A DNA stretch of 64,000 nucleotides. Source: Bacillota bacterium (GTDB taxonomy: Bacteria > Planctomycetota > UBA8108 > UBA1146). The notes beneath the pieces are model-generated. The model was not told the DNA's origin and made no database searches. It saw nothing but the letters and a program-made list of their open reading frames with translations. Each line of letters begins with the position of its first letter. The first letter of the stretch is position 1. The stretch covers positions 1 to 64,000 of the forward strand of contig QNYK01000063.1 in assembly GCA_003973385.1 (NCBI GenBank). The letters run 5' to 3'. Made by a program: the position numbers and the translations under genes. Positions 26,872 to 34,836 of the stretch are shown one piece after another.

Positions 26872-28306
26872 GAAAGATGAACTGAGAGAACTCGCCGACC
26901 GGGAATATGAGTATGGTTTTGTGACCGATGTGGAATCGGACGCTTTACCCCCCGGCCTCGATGAGACGACGATCAAGGAGATCTCTCGGCTAAAGTGCGA
27001 GCCGGAGTGGTTGTTGGAGTTCCGCCTGAAAGCCTATCGACACTGGATCACGATGACGGATCCCAGCTGGGCCAAGGTCAAACGAAACACCATCGATTAC
27101 CAGCAGATCATCTACTACAGCGCGCCGAAGGCGAAGAAGTCGATCGATAGCCTCGATGAGGTGGATCCGGAACTGCTGGAGACCTTCGAAAAACTTGGAA
27201 TTTCGCTCGATGAGCAGAAGCGTCTCTCGGGGGTCGCAGTGGATGCCGTGTTCGACAGTGTTTCAGTGGTCACCACCTTCAGCGATAAACTTGCCGATCT
27301 GGGCATCATCTTCGGTTCTTTTTCAGACGCGGTGAACAAGCACCCGGAACTGGTCAGGAAATACCTCGGGTCGGTGGTCCCATACACGGATAACTTCTTT
27401 GCTGCACTCAACGCAGCGGTGTTTTCCGATGGGTCTTTCTGTTACATCCCTGCCGGTGTGAAGTGCCCCATGGAACTCTCGACCTATTTTCGGATCAATG
27501 CTGCCGGAACAGGTCAGTTCGAGAGGACGCTCATCGTCGCGGAAGAAAGATCCACAGTCTCCTATCTCGAAGGCTGCACGGCTCCGATGCGTGACGAGAA
27601 CCAGTTGCACGCAGCAGTGGTAGAACTGGTAGCACTCGAGGAAGCAACCATCAAATACTCGACGATTCAGAACTGGTACCCGGGGGACTCCGAAGGTGTT
27701 GGCGGGATCTATAATTTCGTGACCAAGAGAGGGATGTGCAAGGGGGATAGATCGAAGATCTCCTGGACGCAGGTCGAGACGGGATCTGCAGTGACATGGA
27801 AGTACCCTTCTTGCGTGCTGCTCGGCGATGAGTCGGTGGGCGAGTTCTATTCGGTTGCCTTGACCAACAACATGCAGCAGGCCGATACGGGTACGAAGAT
27901 GGTTCACATCGGCAAGAGAACCACTAGCACCATCATCTCCAAGGGGATCAGCGCAGGGCGAGGCCAGAATACGTATCGCGGCCTCGTGGATGTGAAGAAA
28001 GGCGCAGAGGGAGCAAGGAACTTCTCGCAATGTGACTCGATGTTGCTCGGAGATCGATGCGGTGCACACACCTTTCCCTACATCGAGGTTCGTAATCCTA
28101 CCGCGAAGGTCGAACACGAAGCGACCACGTCCAAGATCGGTGAGGACCAGATCTTTTACTGCAACCAGCGAGGTATTTCTACCGAGGACGCGATCTCGAT
28201 GATCGTGAATGGATTCTGTAAGGAAGTATTCAGTGAACTCCCGATGGAGTTTGCCGTCGAAGCACAGAAGTTGCTGGCGGTGAGTCTAGAGGGGAGTGTT
28301 GGCTAG
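26864..28306 (+). CDS. sufB: Fe-S cluster assembly scaffold subunit SufB
   Basis: SufB, the core scaffold of the SUF system, forms SufBC2D with its ATPase and SufD and builds new Fe-S clusters in the cytoplasm. The 480-residue product shows family blocks [52 protein letters not shown] and the C-terminal [44 protein letters not shown]-like region with conserved Cys and His. The ATG at 26864 overlaps the regulator gene; the frame further upstream is a shadow. Confidence 0.97.
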   Translation: MSEKDELRELADREYEYGFVTDVESDALPPGLDETTIKEISRLKCEPEWLLEFRLKAYRHWITMTDPSWAKVKRNTIDYQQIIYYSAPKAKKSIDSLDEVDPELLETFEKLGISLDEQKRLSGVAVDAVFDSVSVVTTFSDKLADLGIIFGSFSDAVNKHPELVRKYLGSVVPYTDNFFAALNAAVFSDGSFCYIPAGVKCPMELSTYFRINAAGTGQFERTLIVAEERSTVSYLEGCTAPMRDENQLHAAVVELVALEEATIKYSTIQNWYPGDSEGVGGIYNFVTKRGMCKGDRSKISWTQVETGSAVTWKYPSCVLLGDESVGEFYSVALTNNMQQADTGTKMVHIGKRTTSTIISKGISAGRGQNTYRGLVDVKKGAEGARNFSQCDSMLLGDRCGAHTFPYIEVRNPTAKVEHEATTSKIGEDQIFYCNQRGISTEDAISMIVNGFCKEVFSELPMEFAVEAQKLLAVSLEGSVG

Positions 28307-29098
28307 ATGTCAGGAAAGAAGGAAAAGCAGATGCTCGAGATCAAGGGGCTTCATGCCTCGGTCGAAGGAACTGAAATCCTCAAGGGGTTGGACCTGGAAG
28401 TCGGAGCGGGAGAGGTCCATGCGATCATGGGCCCCAACGGTTCCGGAAAGAGTACGCTTGCCAATGTCCTCGCAGGTCGCGAGGAGTACCAGGTGGATTC
28501 TGGCACCGTGAAATACAACGGTCTGGATCTCCTGGAACTGGCCGCCGACGAACGAGCCTGTGAAGGAATCTTCATGGCGTTTCAGTATCCGGTGTCGATT
28601 CCGGGTATTTCCAATGCCTACTTCCTGCGCACCGCACTGAACGCCCTGCGCAGATATCGAGATGAATCGGAGATCGATGCCGTCGATTTTCTGGAACTGG
28701 TGAGATCGAGGATGGAACTTGTCGGGATGGATCAGAAGTTGCTGCAGCGAGCGGTCAATGACGGCTTCAGTGGTGGCGAGAAGAAGCGAAACGAGATCCT
28801 CCAGATGGCAGTACTCGATCCAAAACTGTCGATTCTTGATGAAACCGATTCGGGCCTGGACATCGATGCGCTCCGAGTGGTTGCAGCGGGAGTCAATGCT
28901 CTCCGTACAGAGGACCGATCTTTCATCATCGTGACCCACTATCAGAGACTGCTCGATCACATCGTCCCGGATCGTGTTCATGTTCTTTCTGGAGGCAGGA
29001 TCGTGCGCTCTGGCGGCAAGGATCTAGCACTGGAACTGGAAAAAGAGGGCTACTCCTGGCTTGAGGCGGATGACGCCAAGGCCGGGAGCGGTGCATAG
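28307..29098 (+). CDS. sufC: Fe-S cluster assembly ATPase SufC
   Basis: This 263-residue ABC-type ATPase powers the SufBC2D complex. Walker A GPNGSGKST (near residue 42), the signature FSGGEKKRNEILQ (near 157), Walker B LSILDETDSGLD and the switch His in IIVTHYQRLL are all present; the signature with KKR instead of the usual QR is characteristic of SufC. Its ATG follows directly on the sufB stop with no gap. Confidence 0.97.
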   Translation: MSGKKEKQMLEIKGLHASVEGTEILKGLDLEVGAGEVHAIMGPNGSGKSTLANVLAGREEYQVDSGTVKYNGLDLLELAADERACEGIFMAFQYPVSIPGISNAYFLRTALNALRRYRDESEIDAVDFLELVRSRMELVGMDQKLLQRAVNDGFSGGEKKRNEILQMAVLDPKLSILDETDSGLDIDALRVVAAGVNALRTEDRSFIIVTHYQRLLDHIVPDRVHVLSGGRIVRSGGKDLALELEKEGYSWLEADDAKAGSGA

Positions 29099-29105
29099 GG
29101 GGCAA

Positions 29106-30428
29106 ATGGCAACCGATGCGATCGATGCCTGGACCGATCCGGTCAGTACCCATAGTCAGGGTTTTCAAGATGAGGTGCTCGCGTTGAAGCAGCGTCGAGC
29201 CGATGCGGTCGATAAGTTTGCACAGGTGGGCTTCCCGGGGCGCAAGCATGAGGAGTGGAGATACACACCACTGAAATCGATCGCATCCGGTCCTTGCAGT
29301 GCCCTGCTGGAACGATCCGGATCCCTGTTGGATCGCGAATTGCTCCCGGTCGATGCCGAACGGGTTGCCAGAATCGTGATCGATAACGGTGAGTACCGGG
29401 ACGATCTGTCCGATCTCTCTGCAGTGAGCGATCACGTTCAGGTGCAGTCACTGGCATCGATGAGGCGAGAGCACCCTGAACAGTTGTCCGAACATCTGGC
29501 CAGGTCCTTTCCAGCCGATGATCACCCTTTTCACTGTCTCTCGGATGCACTGCTAGACGATGGAGTTTTCATCGGTGTGGCACCGATGAGTGATGTGGAT
29601 GGTGAGGTGGCTGCGATTCACATCATCCACTACCTCGATGGCTCGAAGGGACCTGGCTCCGCGCATACTACAGGCCTGCTTCACATCGCCAAGGGAGCCA
29701 GGATTCGACTGATCGAGGAGATTCACTGCCAGGGAGAGGTGCTCGGGAATATTCGCTGGGGAGTCGATCTGGCCGAGGGGTCAGATGTGCACAGAATCCG
29801 GGCATTCAGATCCGGGTGTGCATCGATTTTTCACGGGTCCCGGGTGATACAGCAGCAGGATTCTCGTTTCGAGGATGTATTCACCTGTGCAGGTGCGGAT
29901 CTGGTCCGTAATGAGATTCATGTCCTTCATGAAGGTAGCGGATGTCATGCAGAATTACTTGGGGCCTATGTCGCTTGTGGTTCAGAACATATCGATAATC
30001 ACACCACTCTCGACCATCTGGTTGAAGATTGCACCAGCAGGGAAGTTTATCGGGGTGTCCTCTCAGGCAGGTCTCGAGGTGTCTTCAGCGGCATGATTCA
30101 TGTTCATGAGGGAGCTCAGAGAACAGACGCAGTGCAATCCAATGACACCATATTGCTGTCAGGCGCTGCTGAAGCAGATTCACGACCGAGGTTGGAGATC
30201 TACGCCGATGATGTGAAATGCACTCACGGCGCCACGGTCGGGGAACTCGATGAGGATGCGCTATTCTATCTGCGCTCTCGTGGGATTTCTCTCGGGCAGG
30301 CCAGGCGGATGCTGGTCAGAGCGTTCATATCGGAAATCCTCGTCGCTACAGGTTCCGAGGTGTTGAGCGACTTCATCATCGAAGAGTTGCAACAGGCGAT
30401 CGATGTGGCGGAAGAAGCATCTTCATGA
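29106..30428 (+). CDS. sufD: Fe-S cluster assembly protein SufD
   Basis: SufD (440 residues) is the SufB paralogue in SufBC2D. The N-terminal helical part contains GFPGRKHEEWRYTPLKSI, a SufD mark, and the C-terminal beta-helix contains SGMIHVHEGAQRTDAVQSNDTILLSGAAEADSRPRLEIYADDVKCTHGATVGELDEDALFYLRSRGIS-like sequence (from about residue 330) with the conserved Cys and His near KCTHGAT. The ATG at 29106 follows GGGGGC; the upstream frame lies inside sufC. The end overlaps sufS (ATGA). Confidence 0.95.
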   Translation: MATDAIDAWTDPVSTHSQGFQDEVLALKQRRADAVDKFAQVGFPGRKHEEWRYTPLKSIASGPCSALLERSGSLLDRELLPVDAERVARIVIDNGEYRDDLSDLSAVSDHVQVQSLASMRREHPEQLSEHLARSFPADDHPFHCLSDALLDDGVFIGVAPMSDVDGEVAAIHIIHYLDGSKGPGSAHTTGLLHIAKGARIRLIEEIHCQGEVLGNIRWGVDLAEGSDVHRIRAFRSGCASIFHGSRVIQQQDSRFEDVFTCAGADLVRNEIHVLHEGSGCHAELLGAYVACGSEHIDNHTTLDHLVEDCTSREVYRGVLSGRSRGVFSGMIHVHEGAQRTDAVQSNDTILLSGAAEADSRPRLEIYADDVKCTHGATVGELDEDALFYLRSRGISLGQARRMLVRAFISEILVATGSEVLSDFIIEELQQAIDVAEEASS

Positions 30429-31681
30429 GTCGCCGATCACCAACCGGTGAGTCCAGGGTCCCATTCGCCGATCTGGCCGAGGTGAGATCCCAGTTCCCAT
30501 GTCTCCAGCAACAGATTCATGGCAAACAACTGATCTATCTCGACAGTGCTGCTACCAGCCAGAAGCCCAGCCAGGTGATCGAAGCTGTGGACTCATATTA
30601 CCGGGAGTACTGCTCCAATGTACACAGGGGTGTTCACACCCTCAGCGAGCGGGCCACGAGTCGATACGAGGGAGTGCGCCCGAAGGTCGCTGTGTTGATC
30701 AATGCGCCGGATCCACACAGCGTGATCTTCACCCGGAGTACGACCGAGGGCATCAATCTGGTTGCACGGACGATCGGCCGAAGCCGTGTGGGTGAGGGTG
30801 ATGAGGTGCTGATCAGTGCCATGGAACACCATGCGAACATCGTCCCCTGGCAGATGCTCTGCGAGGAACAGGGGGCAATCCTCCGGGTGATCCCCTGTGA
30901 CGAGAATGGGGATCTGATCCTGAACGATCTCGGATCATTGATCACCGACCGCACAAAGGTAGTCTCGGTCGGTTATGTTTCCAATGCAGTGGGGACCAGG
31001 CACGATGTCAAGAAGATCATCTCGGCAGCTCGTACCAGGGGTGCGATCACATTGATCGATGCTGCTCAGGCCATCTCGCATATACCTGTCGATGTTGAGG
31101 ATCTGGGGTGTGACTTTCTCGCCTTCAGTGGCCACAAGATGTACGGACCTACCGGTATTGGAGTTCTCTGGGGAAGAAAAGAGTTGCTCGACCAGATGAG
31201 CCCCTGGCAGGGGGGCGGAGATATGATCCGAACCGTCTCCTTCGAACGAACCACATACGCAGATACACCGTGGAAGTTCGAGGCGGGAACGCCCAATATC
31301 GCTGGCGTCATCGGTCTCGGTGCAGCTGTGGATTTTCTCAATGATGTTGGATTCGAGACGATACAGGAGCACGAGAGCCAGCTTGTGGCTGAGGCGATGG
31401 CCAGGCTCGACCAGGTGGAAGGATTGAGCATCATCGGTCGTCCCTCACACCGCATCTCGGTCATCTCCTTCATTCTCGATGGGATTCATCCCCATGACGC
31501 GGGCACCATCATCGACCAGCACTCCGTGGCCATCAGGGCGGGTCATCACTGTGCGATGCCATTGATGAAACATTTCGGAGTCCCAGCGACGATTCGAGCG
31601 TCCTTTGCTGTCTACAACACACACGATGAGATTGAAGCGCTGACATCTGCCATAGAGAGTGTGAAAGCAGTATTCAGGTGA
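30425..31681 (+). CDS. sufS: Cysteine desulfurase SufS (class II)
   Basis: SufS is a PLP enzyme that takes sulfur from cysteine to form a persulfide for cluster assembly. The 418-residue product has YLDSAATSQKP at the start, the PLP lysine K238 in AFSGHKMYGPTG, IDAAQAISH with the PLP-binding Asp, and the catalytic Cys376 in RAGHHCAMPL. Length and motifs fit the SufS/CsdA group. It overlaps sufD by four bases and shares a GTGA overlap with sufU, its likely sulfur acceptor. Confidence 0.96.
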   Translation: MSRRSPTGESRVPFADLAEVRSQFPCLQQQIHGKQLIYLDSAATSQKPSQVIEAVDSYYREYCSNVHRGVHTLSERATSRYEGVRPKVAVLINAPDPHSVIFTRSTTEGINLVARTIGRSRVGEGDEVLISAMEHHANIVPWQMLCEEQGAILRVIPCDENGDLILNDLGSLITDRTKVVSVGYVSNAVGTRHDVKKIISAARTRGAITLIDAAQAISHIPVDVEDLGCDFLAFSGHKMYGPTGIGVLWGRKELLDQMSPWQGGGDMIRTVSFERTTYADTPWKFEAGTPNIAGVIGLGAAVDFLNDVGFETIQEHESQLVAEAMARLDQVEGLSIIGRPSHRISVISFILDGIHPHDAGTIIDQHSVAIRAGHHCAMPLMKHFGVPATIRASFAVYNTHDEIEALTSAIESVKAVFR

Positions 31682-32130
31682 ACGACATCAGAGAACTCTA
31701 TCAGGATATGATCCTCGATCACTCCAGGTCTCCGCGAAACTATGGTCCGCTCGATCGGGAAAACCACTCGGCGCAAGGGCACAATCCATTATGCGGAGAT
31801 GATGTCTCGATTCACATCTACCGGAATTCAGCAGGAGTCATAGAAGAGATCACATTCGAGGGATCCGGTTGCGCCATCTCGACGGCGTCTGCGTCGATCC
31901 TTACCGGAGTTCTCAAGGGGCGACTGGAGGAGGATGTGAGGCTGATCTTTTCCAGTTTCCGAAAAATGGTTGCAGACGATGGAGAGGTACCTTCGGGGGA
32001 GGGGCTCGGGAAACTAGCTGTGTTTTCTGGGGTCAGGCAATATCCGGCCAGGATCAAGTGTGCAACGCTTTGTTGGCACACGTTGATCCAGGCCCTCGAT
32101 GGAAAAATGGAAGAGGTCAGTACCGAATGA
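31678..32130 (+). CDS. sufU: Zinc-dependent sulfurtransferase SufU
   Basis: SufU accepts the persulfide sulfur from SufS. The 150-residue protein has the conserved Cys39 with Asp41 (NPLCGDD), Cys65 (GSGCAIS) and Cys128 (RIKCATLCWH), the zinc site of SufU. The insert between the second and third Cys (LKGRLEEDVRLIFSSFRKMVADDG) is the SufU-type insertion that separates it from IscU. It starts with a GTG that overlaps the sufS stop. Confidence 0.93.
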   Translation: MNDIRELYQDMILDHSRSPRNYGPLDRENHSAQGHNPLCGDDVSIHIYRNSAGVIEEITFEGSGCAISTASASILTGVLKGRLEEDVRLIFSSFRKMVADDGEVPSGEGLGKLAVFSGVRQYPARIKCATLCWHTLIQALDGKMEEVSTE

Positions 32131-32519
32131 TGGATTCGAATTCACATGCTGAGACCGAGCCGGATGCTTCAGATGGGAGAGAACTCGAGCCGCGGTCTGC
32201 AGGAATGCAGGCGCAGGAGGGAACTCTCGAGGACCAGGTGGTGAAGGCGATCGAGTCCTGCTTCGATCCAGAGATCCCCGTCAACATCTACGAACTGGGC
32301 CTGATTTATCGCATCGATATCGATGACCAGAAAGTCGATGTGGATATGACGCTCACATCTCCAGCATGTCCAGTTGCCGGAACATTACCGGGTGAAGTGG
32401 AGCAGAAGATCAATAACATCGAGGCGGTCGAGTCCTGTACCGTCGGAGTGGTCTGGGATCCGCCATGGACCAAGGACCGGATGACGGAGGGGGCGAGGCT
32501 TCAACTGGGAATGTTCTAG
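32127..32519 (+). CDS. sufT: SufT-like Fe-S maturation factor (MIP18/DUF59)
   Basis: The 130-residue product has a disordered acidic N-terminal 35 residues and then the DUF59 domain: AIESCFDPEIPVNIYELGLIYRI, VDMTLTSPACPVAGTLPGEV with the functional Cys, and VVWDPPWTKDRMTEGARLQLG. SufT-type proteins help to pass clusters to target enzymes and often end suf operons, as here. It overlaps sufU (ATGA). Its TAG stop is shared, through the tetramer CTAG, with the convergent gene. Confidence 0.93.
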   Translation: MMDSNSHAETEPDASDGRELEPRSAGMQAQEGTLEDQVVKAIESCFDPEIPVNIYELGLIYRIDIDDQKVDVDMTLTSPACPVAGTLPGEVEQKINNIEAVESCTVGVVWDPPWTKDRMTEGARLQLGMF

Positions 32520-33421
32520 TTGGAGGAGGCCTGTTCGATCAGCAACCTTGCCTTCTTTCCGGGAGGAAGCCCTCCCAATTCCTGCACGATCCTCTTGAGC
32601 ATGAGTAGCCTGCGCACCGGATCGGAGGACCTCATTTTTTTTGCCTGTCTGAGCATCTGATTGCCGTATGCAAGATAGGGCTGGCACGCTACTAGCCATC
32701 GCTGTCGGATTCGTGGCCCGAATCGGTGCAGTTGACGCTCGATTTCACTCAATTCTGCAGCACCATTTTTCATTTCACGAATTGCGAAGTTGCTGACCGC
32801 CCGCTCGAGACGGATCTCGATGAACTCGAGGTTGAGGCGAGTTGACCGGGGCCCTTTCCGATGTTCGGCAAGTGCATGGATCAAACTTTCAGTGCCCTGG
32901 AATGGGACCTTTTCGGGGAGTGCTGACAGCTTGCCATCTGGACCGAGGATGAGTGCTGCAGGGAGCAACTCCGGCAATTCGATGCCCTCCAGTAACTTCT
33001 CGCTACCGATGTGTTGCTGACAACGACAACCCCGAAGAAAAGGACACCGGATCCTGGGAGGCGATTCCTCGCTGTCACGAATCCGTTCCTCGCCATGCCT
33101 TGTGCCCTCTTTGGACTCCAGCCAGATGATTGCGGGAACCGTTTCTTTTTCGAGAGTGGAAATGAACTCAGGATCGATCAATCGTTGATTTCCCCAGGCC
33201 TCGGAAGCTGGATCTCCATCCCGAAGTACCCACAACAAGATGGGAACTCGCCGATCTTGTGCCTCCTGGCGCGCCTCGGCGATGCGATCGCCGACCCACC
33301 GGATCGGAGGGATGCCTCTTTGTTGTTCCCACAGTGGCACAAGCGGTGCAGGTTTGACGACTGGAGCCGGGTCATCTCCGTGGCAGAAGAGCAGCAAGCA
33401 GCCGATCAGCAGGGGATTCAT
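32516..33421 (-). CDS. Exported protein with a degenerate thioredoxin-like domain
   Basis: The 301-residue product begins with a short hydrophobic signal (MNPLLIGCLLLFCHG). Residues 40-185 have a thioredoxin-like outline (RIAEARQEAQDRRVPILLWVL... PAALILGPDGKLSALP) but with no CXXC at the expected place; a Cys-rich stretch (IRCPFLRGCRCQQHIG) is present instead. The last 100 residues are basic and helical. I cannot name it. It ends tail to tail with sufT and stands alone as a short minus-strand unit. Confidence 0.6.
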   Translation of the reverse strand: MNPLLIGCLLLFCHGDDPAPVVKPAPLVPLWEQQRGIPPIRWVGDRIAEARQEAQDRRVPILLWVLRDGDPASEAWGNQRLIDPEFISTLEKETVPAIIWLESKEGTRHGEERIRDSEESPPRIRCPFLRGCRCQQHIGSEKLLEGIELPELLPAALILGPDGKLSALPEKVPFQGTESLIHALAEHRKGPRSTRLNLEFIEIRLERAVSNFAIREMKNGAAELSEIERQLHRFGPRIRQRWLVACQPYLAYGNQMLRQAKKMRSSDPVRRLLMLKRIVQELGGLPPGKKARLLIEQASSN

Positions 33422-33523
33422 GTCGCCTCCGCGAAAGATGCAATGGAGTCCGAGGGAGTCTCAGGGTCCGAGTGGGGTCTCATACAGGTGCCATCTTACC
33501 ATCTCGAATCCGGAGCGTGGCAC

Positions 33524-34816
33524 TCAGATGACCTGTTCTTCAGGTTCGACCAGATCACGGTTTCTCAGTGCTCTTCCGAGCGCTCGCGGCCAGCGACGGC
33601 CATTGAGCAGCTCGCCGATGACACCACTGCGGACGAACCAATCATAGGAGAGATAGCCGATCAGTGTGGTCAAGCCTAACGTGATGAAGAATTTTGGAAA
33701 TGCGCCCAGTGATTGATGGACGAGCAATCCCGGGATCAACACGGTGAAGGGCAGATGGATGATGTAGACCCAGTAGGAGCCATCGACGATGTAGCGAATT
33801 CGTGGAATCTCGCGATTCGTGATGAGCAGGCACAGACTGAGGAATCCCCAGATTCCGTTCCAAATCATCAGCGCAGACATTCCAGATCCGATCCACATCA
33901 CCGACTTCAGACCGGGTGTTTCGACACCCAGTGCGGTACAGGTCGACAGGGTCAATTTCCCCGGCGGGAGGCCGATGTAGTGCTGCAGGAAAAACTCCAG
34001 CCAGAAGGGGAACAAGAAGATCGTCACCAGGATCGAGCCGATGCACCGTGGCCAGCTTCTCAACCTGTCCAGATGGGCGCGTTGGCCCCAGAAGGACCAG
34101 CCGCCCAGGTAGATGAAACCGTATGCGAAAAAGGAAGTGGGTTCGGGAATGAAGGTGACTCCCGTTTGGAGCAGGCCCGCTGTATTTTTGAGGAACAAGA
34201 TCAGGGGCAAGCACAAGAGCAGCGTTCCTCCAGGAATCATCGTCAAGGAGCCGAGGATACGAGTGGGGATGCTACGCACTGCTTCGGGCAAACAGAGGCG
34301 ACCTGCTCTGATCAGCAAGAATGCCCCGACGCAGTAGATGAGCAGGTAGTAGAGGAACCACAGATGGATCGTGATCGGAAGAAACAAGTCAGCGGCCTTC
34401 ATCGAGGAGACCACCCCGAACCCCGCATCCACGCTACCTCCGTAGCGAGAACCATTGGCGAAAACAAATGCTGAGATGGTCAACGGAACCATCAGGGGGA
34501 GGAAGATGAGCATCGGTAGTCCCAGTCGGGAGAGGCGATTGGAGATAAAACTGGCATCTCCCCGACGTTCGACCAGCAGTGCCGAGAAGAAGCCGGCGAT
34601 GAACATGAAGATCGGCATGCGCCAGACGTGGATGTAGAGGATCATCAGGCCGAAGAAGGAACTCCCTTGCGGATCGCGAAAGTTCCAGATCGCATCGGCG
34701 GGAGAGTCCTGATAACTGCAAGCAGAGTGCAACACCAGCCCCAGCAGCATCATCGCCGCACGCAGCCCATCGAAGGCATGGAGGCGGGGTGACTGGATCT
34801 GCATGGAATCGTTCAA
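33524..34816 (-). CDS. Acyltransferase family 3 membrane protein
   Basis: About ten membrane helices and the N-terminal RLHAFDGLRAAMMLLGLVLHSAC, with the conserved His of the acyltransferase-3 (OafB/OpgC) family, identify a membrane enzyme that moves acyl groups onto surface sugars or glycans. The product is about 430 residues. A TTG at 34816 with GAGG six bases upstream is the best start; the ATG at 34804 lacks an RBS and an ATG at 34888 would overlap the upstream gene by 52 bases. It begins 20 bases after the M14 peptidase gene, probably in one transcript. The acceptor is unknown. Confidence 0.82.
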   Translation of the reverse strand: MNDSMQIQSPRLHAFDGLRAAMMLLGLVLHSACSYQDSPADAIWNFRDPQGSSFFGLMILYIHVWRMPIFMFIAGFFSALLVERRGDASFISNRLSRLGLPMLIFLPLMVPLTISAFVFANGSRYGGSVDAGFGVVSSMKAADLFLPITIHLWFLYYLLIYCVGAFLLIRAGRLCLPEAVRSIPTRILGSLTMIPGGTLLLCLPLILFLKNTAGLLQTGVTFIPEPTSFFAYGFIYLGGWSFWGQRAHLDRLRSWPRCIGSILVTIFLFPFWLEFFLQHYIGLPPGKLTLSTCTALGVETPGLKSVMWIGSGMSALMIWNGIWGFLSLCLLITNREIPRIRYIVDGSYWVYIIHLPFTVLIPGLLVHQSLGAFPKFFITLGLTTLIGYLSYDWFVRSGVIGELLNGRRWPRALGRALRNRDLVEPEEQVI

Positions 34817-34836
34817 CGAAGTCCTCTCAGACTCGA

